Positions 33,660 to 41,588 of a DNA stretch of 64,000 nt are shown here, in pieces. The stretch spans positions 62,001 to 126,000 of the forward strand of contig CAVTXA010000007.1 of assembly GCA_963738545.1 (NCBI GenBank), given 5' to 3'. Every line of letters starts with the position of its first letter. Position 1 is the first letter of the stretch. A program made the position numbers and the translations under genes. The stretch is from Bog-756 sp963738545. Its GTDB lineage: Bacteria > Actinomycetota > Acidimicrobiia > Acidimicrobiales > RAAP-2. Below the pieces are notes generated by a model that worked only from the letters and a program-made list of their open reading frames with translations, did no database searches and was not told where the DNA came from.

Positions 33660-34652
33660 TCATCCCGCCTTCCAGGGTGGGGCGAGTCCAGCCACCGCCT
33701 CGTCCAAGGAGACGCCGATCGGGATGATCGCCATGACCGGGATGGTCACGCCGTTGGCCACGTAGCGTCCGATGTGCTCACGGCACTCGTCGAACGAACC
33801 GTGCACGACCAGGGCGTCGACTACCTCGTCGGGGATCTCGGCCAGGGCCCGTTTGCGGTCACCGGCCTGCCACGCCTCCCACATGGGTTCCAGCTCGGAG
33901 CCACGTCCGAGCCAGCGGTGGAAGGCGGCGTAGACGCCCACGTTGAGGTACGCGGCGATCATCCGACGACCCACGGCCCGGACGGTGTCGGTGTCCTCGG
34001 AGGGGCACACGAAGATGCGGGCGGCCACCGGGATCTCGGCCTGCAGCTCGGGGACAACGGTGGCCACATCCTCGGCCGACAGCCAGTTGATGATGACCCC
34101 GTCCGCCGCTCGTCCGGCCAGCCGGAGCATGCCGGGACGCAGGGCGGCCAGGAAGATCGGTGGGGGGTGCTCCACCGGACGGGCCAGCCGGAAGCCCCGG
34201 ACGCGGAAGGTGTCGTACTCGTGGTCGACCTTCTCGCCGGCCAGGGCGGCGCGGAGGAAGGCGATGGTGTCCCGCACCCGCTTGTAGGGCTCGTCGAACT
34301 CAACGTCGTTCCACCGGCTTACGATGACGTCGGAGGACGTCCCGATGCCCAGGGTGAACCGGCCCGGGGCGGCCTCGGCCATCGCCGCCACGCTCTGGGC
34401 CAGCAGGCCCGGGCCCCGGGTGTAGGCGGGGAGGATGGCCACGCCCAACTGGAGCGCAGGGGTCCAGGCCGCGGCCAGCGCCAGGGGGGTGAGCCCGTCG
34501 GCACCGTCGGTCTCCGCCGACCACACATCCGTGTAGCCGAGCCGGACCAGCTCCTCGTACCACCGGCGATGATCGGCCAATGTGACACCGTCGAAGGGCA
34601 CCGTGACGCCATAGCGGGGCCCGGTCACCGGAACCGTCAGATCCTCAGCCAT
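33660..34652 (-). CDS. LLM-class F420-dependent oxidoreductase
   Basis: 330 residues from ATG 34652; an alternative ATG at 34679 adds nine poorly folded residues. The luciferase-like barrel is shown by RYGVTVPFDGVTLADHRRWY, DVWSAETDGADGLTPLALAA, LGVAILPAYTRGPGLLAQ, RFTLGIGTSSDVIVSRWN and AADGVIINWLS. The likely cofactor is F420H2 or FMNH2, substrate unknown. Compared with the downstream LLM protein (32303-33208) the sequences differ greatly, so this is an older paralogue and not a recent tandem duplication. Confidence 0.9.
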   Translation of the reverse strand: MAEDLTVPVTGPRYGVTVPFDGVTLADHRRWYEELVRLGYTDVWSAETDGADGLTPLALAAAWTPALQLGVAILPAYTRGPGLLAQSVAAMAEAAPGRFTLGIGTSSDVIVSRWNDVEFDEPYKRVRDTIAFLRAALAGEKVDHEYDTFRVRGFRLARPVEHPPPIFLAALRPGMLRLAGRAADGVIINWLSAEDVATVVPELQAEIPVAARIFVCPSEDTDTVRAVGRRMIAAYLNVGVYAAFHRWLGRGSELEPMWEAWQAGDRKRALAEIPDEVVDALVVHGSFDECREHIGRYVANGVTIPVMAIIPIGVSLDEAVAGLAPPWKAG

Positions 34653-34688
34653 GGCCACAGTGATACACCCTCCGGGCATGCTGGACCC

Positions 34689-34985
34689 ATGAACGCCTCA
34701 CGCCGACGCCACGCCCACACCCATCAGGCCCAGCTCCCCCTGCAGACCTCCGGGGATGACCGGCCGACGGGCTATGACGAGGAGTGGAGGCTCGACGACC
34801 AGACCCGCCAGATCGGGAGGCGGGGCGTGGCCCTGGCCCGGGCCCGCCTCGGTGGCGCCGGCGCCGGGAGGACACCAGACCGGGAGGACACCAGGCCGGC
34901 ACTCGGCGATCGGCAGCGCCGCACCGAGGGGGCCGGCAGCGACCGTCGGGGTACGGCTCGCGGATCCGCCGGACGGGCCGCCTGA
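34689..34985 (+). CDS. Small basic hypothetical protein
   Basis: 98 residues. The central GYDEEWRLDDQTRQIGRRGVALARARL looks like a conserved amphipathic helical segment, preceded by a His/Gln-rich stretch (RRRHAHTHQAQLPLQ) and followed by an Arg/Gly-rich disordered tail. I do not know a family name or function. The ATG lies 36 bases from the divergent LLM start and 25 bases separate its stop from the deacetylase start downstream on the same strand. Confidence 0.5.
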   Translation: MNASRRRHAHTHQAQLPLQTSGDDRPTGYDEEWRLDDQTRQIGRRGVALARARLGGAGAGRTPDREDTRPALGDRQRRTEGAGSDRRGTARGSAGRAA

Positions 34986-35010
34986 CAGCCGACGCACTAC
35001 GGTCGTGCCC

Positions 35011-35844
35011 ATGCCGACCGTTGCCGAGCGTCTCGGTTACCCGCCCGAGGCCAAGCTGTTGATCCTCAACTGCGCCGATCTCGGCCTGTGCCATGCCGCC
35101 ACCGTGGGTGTCTACGACGCCCTCCGCGAGGGGATCGGGACCAGCGGCTCGTTGATCGTCCCTGCCCCCTGGGCCCGCGAGTCCGCCTCCCGGTTCCGGG
35201 GCGACGACATCGGCGTCCAGCTGACCCTCAATGCCGAGCACGACCTCTACCGCTGGGCGCCGATCACCCAGGCGCCCTCGCTGCTCGACGGGGACGGTGG
35301 CTTCCCCCGCACGGTGACCGACGTGTGGGACCACGCCGATCTCGACGAGGTGCGGCGGGAGTGCCGGGCCCAGGTGGAGCGGGCCGTCCTGTGGGGCTTC
35401 GACATCAGCCACCTCGCCGCCCACCTCGACGCCCTCGTGCTGCGTCCCGAGTTCTTCGACATCTACCTCGAACTGGCCGTGGATTTCGCCCTGCCCCTCC
35501 ACCTCCTCGGGGCCGAATCGGAGCACAACGCCGGCTTCCCCGTCCGGAAGCTGGCCGCCGACGAAGGCGTCCTGTTCGCCGACCACTTCGCCACCCTGCC
35601 GCCGGTCGACACCCGGCGGGCCTTCGTCGATCTGCTCGCCAACCTGGCCGCGGGAGTGACCGAGGTGACCCTCCGGCCGGCCATCGACACCCCCGAGCTG
35701 CGGGCCATCGCCACCGATTGGAGGCACCGCGTGGCCGACGAGGTGTTGCTGGTGGCCGACCGGGGTCTCGATCAGGCCGTCTCCGAGGCCGGCGTCACCC
35801 TCATCGGCTACCGGCCGCTCCGTGACGCTATGCGCCAGGCCTGA
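35011..35844 (+). CDS. YdjC/ChbG-like carbohydrate deacetylase family protein
   Basis: 277 residues. LLILNCADLGLCHAA corresponds to the N-terminal metal Asp motif of ChbG (usually Asn-Ala-Asp-Asp), GVQLTLNAEHD to the next strand with His, and SHLAAHLDAL to the His-x-x-x-His metal motif. These zinc or magnesium enzymes remove acetyl groups from chitobiose or related saccharides. The normal Asp-Asp pair is Ala-Asp here, so activity could differ. The overall length is normal for the family. ATG 35011 is taken as start. Confidence 0.82.
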   Translation: MPTVAERLGYPPEAKLLILNCADLGLCHAATVGVYDALREGIGTSGSLIVPAPWARESASRFRGDDIGVQLTLNAEHDLYRWAPITQAPSLLDGDGGFPRTVTDVWDHADLDEVRRECRAQVERAVLWGFDISHLAAHLDALVLRPEFFDIYLELAVDFALPLHLLGAESEHNAGFPVRKLAADEGVLFADHFATLPPVDTRRAFVDLLANLAAGVTEVTLRPAIDTPELRAIATDWRHRVADEVLLVADRGLDQAVSEAGVTLIGYRPLRDAMRQA

Positions 35845-35997
35845 TTCGGGCCACCGGGGCCGGCCGTGACCGTCCGGTAGGGACGGGTCCGTCCGGCGCT
35901 CGAGCGGGCCACCGGGTGCACCGGAGGACGGCGATCCGGTCCTCGGGGGCGGTGTCCCCTCCAGGCGAGAGGGCGCCGATATCCTGTGGGGCCTTCG

Positions 35998-36750
35998 ATG
36001 GGAGTTCTCGTGGCCGACGGTGACCAGCTCGACACCCCGGGGGCCGCCGTCGCCGGGCGGCCTCGCAGCGGTAGCGCCGCGCCCTCCTCGATCCGCCTCG
36101 AGGGCCTGGTCATGCTGGACTCGGCCGCCACGGAGCCGGTGGTCATCGAGGCCATGTTCTTCGCCGACGACGGGGTCGGGGTCATCCACAACCGGGGGGA
36201 ACGACCTCGCATCCTGCCCTGGTCGGCGCTGTCCGCCCACGCCGTCGAGAAGTGGGTCGGGGGCGAGATCCCCTCCCACTGGCTCCGGCCGAGCTCCGAG
36301 GACGAGGGTCGGGAGCCGTGGCTGGTCGCCCACCCGGTGCCGGCGCCCACCCCGGCACCCCGGGTGGGTGCCGGTGCCCTGATCGGGATCCAGACGCCGT
36401 ATGGCACCTACCGGTTCTTGTACCCCGGGGGCGACCCGTCCGAACTCTCGCAGCGGGTCACCGCCTTCGCCATCAGGCACCAAGGTCCCGAGGCCGCCTC
36501 CACGGTGACCCGGGTGGTCTCGTGGGGGAAGGACGTCGAGCGACGTCAGCAGGCACGAGAGGACCCCAAGCGGGCGGGCTGGCCCCGCGTCCAGCCCTAT
36601 CTGGTGATCGGCCTGGTCATCGTCCTAGCCACCGTGGTGACGCTCATCCTCTTGCAGAGTGCCGGCGTCATCCACCTCCCCCTGCTCGGGGGATCAGGTG
36701 GCGCAGGGGCCGGGATCGTCGACTCGATCCGGGCCCCGGGCCCTGCGTGA
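35998..36750 (+). CDS. Hypothetical protein with C-terminal membrane anchor
   Basis: 250 residues. The N-terminal ~35 residues are Gly/Ala-rich and probably disordered. Two short beta-rich parts follow (RLEGLVMLDSAATEPVVIEA with FFADDGVGVIHNRGER, and LIGIQTPYGTYRFLYPGGD) that together suggest a PH-like or GRAM-type lipid/protein-binding module. A single membrane helix (PYLVIGLVIVLATVVTLILL, about 202-221) precedes a short Gly-rich tail, so the bulk is cytoplasmic if the N-terminus is inside. No family named. Both ATG 35998 and an upstream GTG 35986 are possible. Confidence 0.6.
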   Translation: MGVLVADGDQLDTPGAAVAGRPRSGSAAPSSIRLEGLVMLDSAATEPVVIEAMFFADDGVGVIHNRGERPRILPWSALSAHAVEKWVGGEIPSHWLRPSSEDEGREPWLVAHPVPAPTPAPRVGAGALIGIQTPYGTYRFLYPGGDPSELSQRVTAFAIRHQGPEAASTVTRVVSWGKDVERRQQAREDPKRAGWPRVQPYLVIGLVIVLATVVTLILLQSAGVIHLPLLGGSGGAGAGIVDSIRAPGPA

Positions 36751-36763
36751 ACCTAGTCGTCGT

Positions 36764-37150
36764 CTAGAACTCGGTGAGGGCGGCGACCTGCCGGCGCCAG
36801 TCGAGCGCTTCGGGCTCACGGGCCGCCGGCAGCAGGGCCAGCGTCACGCCCATCGAGCCCACGACCTTCATCCGTCCCTGCATGAACGCCACGTTGGGGT
36901 CGAGGGCGCCCGTGTGGACGGCGGCGGCGTCACTCCACGACAGGGTCCAGGTGACATCGGGGTCGTCGATGACGCCGACGGCGGCCGCGGTGGGGTGGCC
37001 GTCTACCACCTCCCAGTAGCAGGACAGATCGCCGTCGGGGCCCCCGGTGATCTGTTCCTGGATCCGGGCGGACAGCCCGGGCCGCTCCGGCAGGGAGGCC
37101 GCCAGGGCCAGGACCTGGTCGAACCACGGGGGGGACAGCCAGGTGGTCAC
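36764..37150 (-). CDS. SCP2 sterol-binding-domain protein
   Basis: 128 residues. The SCP2-like fold is suggested by CYWEVVDGHPTAAAVGVIDDPDVTWTLS followed by GALDPNVAFMQGRMKVVGSMG, which is the typical Met-x-Gly-Lys/Arg-x-Lys-Val-x-Gly-(Ser/Asp) signature. Such single-domain proteins bind lipids or sterol-like ligands in the cytoplasm. The GTG start overlaps the stop of the upstream Mca-like gene by four bases (GTGA), so the two are probably co-translated. Mca family members are often paired with small helper genes, but the link is unexplained. Confidence 0.8.
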   Translation of the reverse strand: MTTWLSPPWFDQVLALAASLPERPGLSARIQEQITGGPDGDLSCYWEVVDGHPTAAAVGVIDDPDVTWTLSWSDAAAVHTGALDPNVAFMQGRMKVVGSMGVTLALLPAAREPEALDWRRQVAALTEF

Positions 37151-38088
37151 CCGGCGGCTCCGCTCGTCGCATCCACCACTCGCACGCCGGCGAACAGATC
37201 GGTCTCCACCGGTCGGTCCCCGCTACCGTCCTGCTGCTCGGGGCGGTCGATGCTCCCGTCGGGCCCGGCCACGAGGGCCAGCCGGTAGTCGTCGTAGGGG
37301 TGGATGGTGCGCATGACCTCCGGCGGCAACCCGAACCAGAACGGCGACTTCGGATCGACCTGGGTGGCGTGGGCCAACAGGGCCCGGCTCCGGATGTCGG
37401 CGAAGTCCGAGACGTCCACCGAGGTCGACACCACCGGAGGCGTGACCTCCTCCCAGCGCTTCCGCCACTCGGCGTCGAACGGGGACTCCAGACCGAGCTC
37501 CTCGAACTTCTGATGGACCTCACGGAACCGGGCCACCGAGAATTCGGTGTAGTAGAGCTTGTCGGGCTGCCAGGGCGGCCCTGAACGGGTGAAGCGGTCG
37601 GGGTCGCCGGCGGCCCGGAAGGCGAGCACGCCGATCTCGTGCACCCGGAGGTGGTCGGGATGGGGGTAGCCGGACTGCTCGTCGCCGTAGACCACCATGA
37701 CCTGGGGCCGGGCCCGTCTGACGATGGCCACCAGTCGCTCCACGGCCTCCTCCAGGGGGGCCTGGGCGAAGCTGGCCGGGTTGGCATTGGCCTCCGACCC
37801 GGCCATCCCCGAATCGCGGTAGCCGAGCATGACGACCTCGTCGTAGCCGATCACCCGGGCGGCCTCGGCCAGCTCCTCGCGGCGGAGATCGGCCAGCCGG
37901 GCGTGGACCTCGGGGGTGTCCAGGGCCGGGTTGAGGACCTCGCCCTCCTCCCCTCCGGTGCAGCACACCAGCACGGTGTGGACGCCCTGGGCGTGGTAGA
38001 GGGCCACCGAGCCCGCCCCCTTGGACGACTCGTCATCGGGATGGGCGTGAACGGTCAAGAGACAGAGCGGATCGGGCACGCCGATCAC
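37147..38088 (-). CDS. mca: Mycothiol S-conjugate amidase-like (PIG-L family) protein
   Basis: 313 residues from GTG 38088. LLTVHAHPDDESSKGAG near the N-terminus and GYPHPDHLRVHEIG near residue 150 build the zinc site, and TGGEEGEVLNPALD and GYRDSGMAGSEANANP follow the Mca pattern closely. Mca cleaves mycothiol conjugates to release mercapturates and glucosaminyl-inositol, a detoxification step specific to mycothiol-making actinobacteria. This is the best evidence in the window for mycothiol. It diverges from pspA (57 bases between starts), so a shared stress-responsive promoter region is possible. GTG 38079 is an alternative start. Confidence 0.85.
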   Translation of the reverse strand: MIGVPDPLCLLTVHAHPDDESSKGAGSVALYHAQGVHTVLVCCTGGEEGEVLNPALDTPEVHARLADLRREELAEAARVIGYDEVVMLGYRDSGMAGSEANANPASFAQAPLEEAVERLVAIVRRARPQVMVVYGDEQSGYPHPDHLRVHEIGVLAFRAAGDPDRFTRSGPPWQPDKLYYTEFSVARFREVHQKFEELGLESPFDAEWRKRWEEVTPPVVSTSVDVSDFADIRSRALLAHATQVDPKSPFWFGLPPEVMRTIHPYDDYRLALVAGPDGSIDRPEQQDGSGDRPVETDLFAGVRVVDATSGAAG

Positions 38089-38145
38089 GCTACCGGGCAG
38101 GGAAGCCCTAAGCTTCACCCGAGAAGCGAGGAAGGATCCACCACT

Positions 38146-38904
38146 ATGGGCGTGATGAAGCGCATGTCTGGGATTCTCCAGGCCAAGACCAACAAACTGC
38201 TCGACAAGGCGGAAGACCCGAGGGAGTCCCTGGACCTCTCGTACCAAAAGCAGCTGGAGAGCCTCCAGAAGGTCCGGCGCAGCGTGGCCGATGTGACCAC
38301 GGCCAAGAAGCGGATCGAGCTCCAGGCCACCCAGCTCCAGGGCCAGGCCGACAAGTTGCAGAGCCAGGCCAAGGCCGCCCTCAGCCAGGGCAACGAGGAC
38401 CTGGCCCGGGAGGCCCTGTCCCGGCGGGCCGCCCTCGCCGACCAGCTCGCCGACCTGAAGACCCAGCACGACCAGGTGTCGGCCCAGGAGCAGAAGCTGA
38501 TCGACACGGCCCAGAAGCTCCAGACCCAGGTGGACTCCTTCCGCACCAAGAAGGAGACCATGAAGGCCACCTACACGGCGGCCGAGGCCCAGACCAAGAT
38601 CGGTGAGGCCGTCTCGGGAATCTCGGAGTCGATGAGCGACGCCGGCATGTCCATGCAGCGGGCCCAGGACAAGATCGACGGCATGCAGGCGCGGGCGGGG
38701 GCCATGGACGAGCTCCTGGCCTCGGGGGCCCTCACCGACCTGACCAATCCCGTCGACGACATCCAGGCCCAGCTGAACAAGGCCGGCACCACCTCCCAGG
38801 TCGACGCCGAACTGGCCGCCCTCAAGGCCGAGGTCGGTGCGGGGGCCCCACCGGCGCCCGAGCTTGGGACGGCTGAGCCGGCGTCAGGCGAGACGCCGTC
38901 GTGA
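38146..38904 (+). CDS. pspA: PspA/IM30-family membrane-stress protein
   Basis: 252 residues, almost entirely helical. The N-terminus MGVMKRMSGILQAKTNKLLDKAEDP is the short membrane-sensing amphipathic helix, and the rest is the long hairpin coiled coil (SYQKQLESLQKVRRSVADVT and so on, to about residue 190), followed by a Gly/Ala/Pro-rich tail. PspA oligomers coat and repair damaged membrane. The next genes, pspAA, htpX and pspAB, are the known actinobacterial partners. The ATG is 57 bases from the divergent mca-like start. Confidence 0.93.
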   Translation: MGVMKRMSGILQAKTNKLLDKAEDPRESLDLSYQKQLESLQKVRRSVADVTTAKKRIELQATQLQGQADKLQSQAKAALSQGNEDLAREALSRRAALADQLADLKTQHDQVSAQEQKLIDTAQKLQTQVDSFRTKKETMKATYTAAEAQTKIGEAVSGISESMSDAGMSMQRAQDKIDGMQARAGAMDELLASGALTDLTNPVDDIQAQLNKAGTTSQVDAELAALKAEVGAGAPPAPELGTAEPASGETPS

Positions 38905-39191
38905 TCGTCCGCATCCTGGGCGAGGGCCAGTACACGGTGCCCGAGGACCAGCGGGCCGCGCTGGCCACGCTGGACGACGCCATCGCCGACGCCGTCGACC
39001 ACGGGGACGAGGCGAGGTTCGCCGAGGCCCTGGCTGCGCTGGCCGCTGAGGTGCGCTCGTCGGGCGTGGCCGTGGCCGATGACGCCTTCGCCCCCTCGGA
39101 CCTGGTGGTGCCGTTCGCCGACGCCTCCCTGGCCGAGACCAAGGCCCTCCTGGCGGACCACGGCGAGAGCACGGGGTCCGACGACCGCTGA
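38901..39191 (+). CDS. pspAA: PspA-associated protein PspAA
   Basis: 96 residues. MIVRILGEGQYTV and the GDEARFAEALAALAAEVRSSG helix followed by PSDLVVPFAD match the PspAA domain, a small partner found almost only next to pspA. The GTG start overlaps the pspA stop by four bases (GTGA), so they are made in fixed proportion. It is thought to help regulate or anchor PspA; the exact mechanism is not settled. Confidence 0.85.
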   Translation: MIVRILGEGQYTVPEDQRAALATLDDAIADAVDHGDEARFAEALAALAAEVRSSGVAVADDAFAPSDLVVPFADASLAETKALLADHGESTGSDDR

Positions 39192-39201
39192 GGTCCAGCC
39201 G

Positions 39202-40137
39202 ATGAGTACCGCACGCAACATCCCCAACGACCACGGTCTGTCCCTCCGGATGTTCTTCACCGGCCTGATGCTCGTCCTCTTGTACGGGGCAGTGATCGGC
39301 CTCCTCATCGCCTTCGGCATCTCCTATGCCGTGGTGCTGGTGTTCGCCGCCATCCTCCTGTTCGTCCAGTACTGGTTCTCCGACAAGATCGCCCTGTTCG
39401 GGATGCACGGCCACATCGTCACCCCCGAGGAGGCACCCCAGCTGCACGGGGTCATCGACCGGCTCTGCGCCCTGGCCGACATGAAGAAGCCCCGGGTGGC
39501 CCTGGCCGACACCGACGTGCCCAACGCCTTCGCCACCGGTCGCAGCCCGAAGAGCGCCGTCGTGTGTGCCACCACCGGGCTGATGAGGCGGCTCGACGAG
39601 TCCGAGCTGGAGGCGGTGCTGGCCCACGAGCTCAGCCATGTCGCCCACCGGGACGTGGCCGTGATGACCATCGCCAGCTTCCTCGGCATGGTGGCGGGGA
39701 TGATCACCCGCATCATGCTGTGGACCGGCCTGATGGGCGGCTTCGGCGGGAACCGGAACAACAACCAGGGGGGCGGGGACAACGCCGCCCTGGTGGAGTT
39801 GGCCGTGCTGGTGGTGTCCGTGGTGGTCTACGCCATCAGCTTCTTGTTGACCATGGCCCTGTCCCGCTACCGCGAGCTGGCCGCCGACCGGTCGGGTGCC
39901 CTCCTCACCGGCCGTCCCTCGGCGCTGGCCTCGGCGCTGGTGAAGGTGACCGGGGAGATGTCCCGCATCCCGACCCGCGACCTGCGCTCGGCCGAGAGCT
40001 TCAACGCCTTCTACTTCACGCCGGCCATCGCCAAGAACGGGGTGAGCCTCTCCACCTTGTTCTCCACCCATCCCAGCCTCGACCAGCGCCTGGCCCAGCT
40101 GTCCAAAATCGAGGCCGAGCTGGGCCGTCCCTCGTGA
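39202..40137 (+). CDS. htpX: HtpX-like M48 metalloprotease
   Basis: 311 residues. Two N-terminal membrane helices (residues 17-55), then the zinc site AVLAHELSHVAHRD with the third ligand in YRELAADRSGA, two further central hydrophobic segments around 155-220, and a C-terminal domain ending THPSLDQRLAQL, all as in HtpX. It degrades misfolded membrane proteins. A glycine/asparagine-rich loop (GGFGGNRNNNQGGGDN) interrupts the middle. It lies ten bases after pspAA, and the HtpX-PspA pairing is known in actinobacteria. Confidence 0.93.
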   Translation: MSTARNIPNDHGLSLRMFFTGLMLVLLYGAVIGLLIAFGISYAVVLVFAAILLFVQYWFSDKIALFGMHGHIVTPEEAPQLHGVIDRLCALADMKKPRVALADTDVPNAFATGRSPKSAVVCATTGLMRRLDESELEAVLAHELSHVAHRDVAVMTIASFLGMVAGMITRIMLWTGLMGGFGGNRNNNQGGGDNAALVELAVLVVSVVVYAISFLLTMALSRYRELAADRSGALLTGRPSALASALVKVTGEMSRIPTRDLRSAESFNAFYFTPAIAKNGVSLSTLFSTHPSLDQRLAQLSKIEAELGRPS

Positions 40138-40174
40138 GCCGACCCGGACCCGACCGCCTAGACGCCACACGCTG

Positions 40175-40813
40175 ATGGGCATCTTCAGCTCCATCATGGG
40201 GAAAACCAAGCCCGTCCAGGCCAACCTGGACGAGATGTTCGCCCTGCCGTCCGCCTCCATCACCCTCCAGAGCGCGGCGGGCATGTCGTGCTCCGGGCAC
40301 GCCGGGGTGTGCTTCAAGCCGCCAAGTGGCCAGGGATTCGAGGAGATGCAGGCCGAGGTGGTCTCGCTCCTGTCCATGGACGGGACCGGTGGGCTGCATC
40401 AGGAGAAGGACAGCTTCGGCTATCAGTGGCTGGTGGTCGAGGACACCGACATCGAGCAGCTGGTGACCCGGATCCACCTGGTCAACTCCTCCCTGTCCGA
40501 CTCGGGGTGGGGACCCCAGCTCCTGTGTTCGGTATTCGGCTTGGCCGTGCTGGGCGGCGACACCGCCTCGGGGGCCGACACCGAGTCACCGGCCCTGGTG
40601 GAGACCACGGCCGGGCCTGGTCATCTGCTCCGCTCCACCGCCTTCCTGGTCTACCTGTTCAAGCGGGGCACCTTCTACCCCTTCGTGCCGGACGGCAAGG
40701 AGCACCGGGACACCGAACAGGAGTTGAAGCTGAGGAGCCTGGTGGCCGACGACCTCACGGTCGAGACCGACCTCGACCGCTGGTTCCCGCTGTGGGACCT
40801 GCCCGTCGGATGA
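40175..40813 (+). CDS. pspAB: PspA-associated protein PspAB
   Basis: 212 residues. MGIFSSIMGKTKPVQANLDEMFALPSA and the GHAGVCFKPPSGQGFEEM, GFQWLVVEDTD-like (here GYQWLVVEDTD) and VYLFKRGTFYPFVP segments match the PspAB family, which accompanies PspAA and HtpX in actinobacteria. No enzymatic motif is visible; it is expected to be a cytoplasmic adaptor. It lies 37 bases after htpX and completes the four-gene stress operon; an ACT-domain gene follows by 31 bases. Confidence 0.8.
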   Translation: MGIFSSIMGKTKPVQANLDEMFALPSASITLQSAAGMSCSGHAGVCFKPPSGQGFEEMQAEVVSLLSMDGTGGLHQEKDSFGYQWLVVEDTDIEQLVTRIHLVNSSLSDSGWGPQLLCSVFGLAVLGGDTASGADTESPALVETTAGPGHLLRSTAFLVYLFKRGTFYPFVPDGKEHRDTEQELKLRSLVADDLTVETDLDRWFPLWDLPVG

Positions 40814-40844
40814 CCGCATCCGGCCTCGGTCGCACCCCGGATCG

Positions 40845-41258
40845 GTGGAGCTGAGGGTCCGGCCCGAGACGCTGGCCGTGTGCCGGCTGGCCGCGGGGAC
40901 ACCCTGGCCGCCGGCCCCCGGCGACGGCTCGCTCTTCTCGGCCACCGCCGCCGGTGGCGGGGCGGTAGCGTCGTCCGGAGCGGCCAGTGCGGCTGAGCGG
41001 TCGCTGGTCTGCCGGGAGGACCTCGCCCCCACAGGGATCCCGGTCGAGCGTGGCTGGCGGGCCCTCACCGTGGCCGGACCATTGGACTTCGCCCTGGTCG
41101 GCGTGGTGGCCGACCTGACAGCCCCGCTGGCCCGAGCCGGCATCAGCGTCTTCATCGTCTCGACCTACGACACCGACCACGTCCTGGTCCGGGACGGCTC
41201 GCTCGACCTCGCCGTGGCCACCCTCACGGCTGCCGGACACACGGTCACGCCGGCCTGA
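40845..41258 (+). CDS. ACT-domain protein (CASTOR/DUF-type)
   Basis: 137 residues, GTG start. Two ACT-like halves: the second, GWRALTVAGPLDFALVGVVADLTAPLARAGISVFIVSTYDTDHVLV, is a textbook regulatory ACT strand-helix-strand repeat, and the first contains the shortened CRLAAGTPW and a Ser/Gly-rich loop. Related proteins bind amino acids such as arginine or lysine and act as sensors. The ligand is unknown. It lies at the end of the psp operon by position but is not a usual member of it. Confidence 0.78.
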   Translation: MELRVRPETLAVCRLAAGTPWPPAPGDGSLFSATAAGGGAVASSGAASAAERSLVCREDLAPTGIPVERGWRALTVAGPLDFALVGVVADLTAPLARAGISVFIVSTYDTDHVLVRDGSLDLAVATLTAAGHTVTPA

Positions 41259-41300
41259 ACGCGCGCCACCTGGGGTATTGGGGGCCGGATCAGCCGATCT

Positions 41301-41588
41301 TCAGAGGCGGTCGATGGCCCGAGCCAGGTCCAGGTCGGCCTGGGTGATGCCGTCCGAGTCGTGGGTCATGAGGGCCAAGGTGACCCGGTCGTAGCGGATG
41401 TCGATGTCGGGATGGTGGTCGGCCTCCTCGGCGAGGCGCCCCACCTCGCCCACGAAGGTCAGGGCGGCCACGAAGTCGTCGCACACCACCGTCTTGATCA
41501 GCTTGCCGGCGATGAGGTGCCACGCCGGACCGTCCTCGGCGGACAGGGCGGCGATGATGTCGGCCTCGGTGAGAACGGGACGGGCCAT
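41301..41588 (-). CDS. phhB: Pterin-4a-carbinolamine dehydratase-like protein
   Basis: 95 residues. HLIAGKLIKTVVCDDF, FVGEVGRLAEEADHHPDIDIRYDRVTLAL and ITQADLDLARAIDRL match the PCD/DCoH family including the active-site EADHHPDI (His-His-Pro-Asp). The enzyme dehydrates 4a-hydroxytetrahydropterin to regenerate the pterin cofactor. There is no aromatic amino acid hydroxylase in the window. The ATG immediately follows the P450 stop codon, with no spacer, so the two are likely co-transcribed. Confidence 0.92.
   Translation of the reverse strand: MARPVLTEADIIAALSAEDGPAWHLIAGKLIKTVVCDDFVAALTFVGEVGRLAEEADHHPDIDIRYDRVTLALMTHDSDGITQADLDLARAIDRL

Noticed and set aside
32303..34652. Recent tandem duplication of the two neighbouring LLM genes.
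   Set aside because: The proteins differ greatly in sequence apart from general fold motifs.
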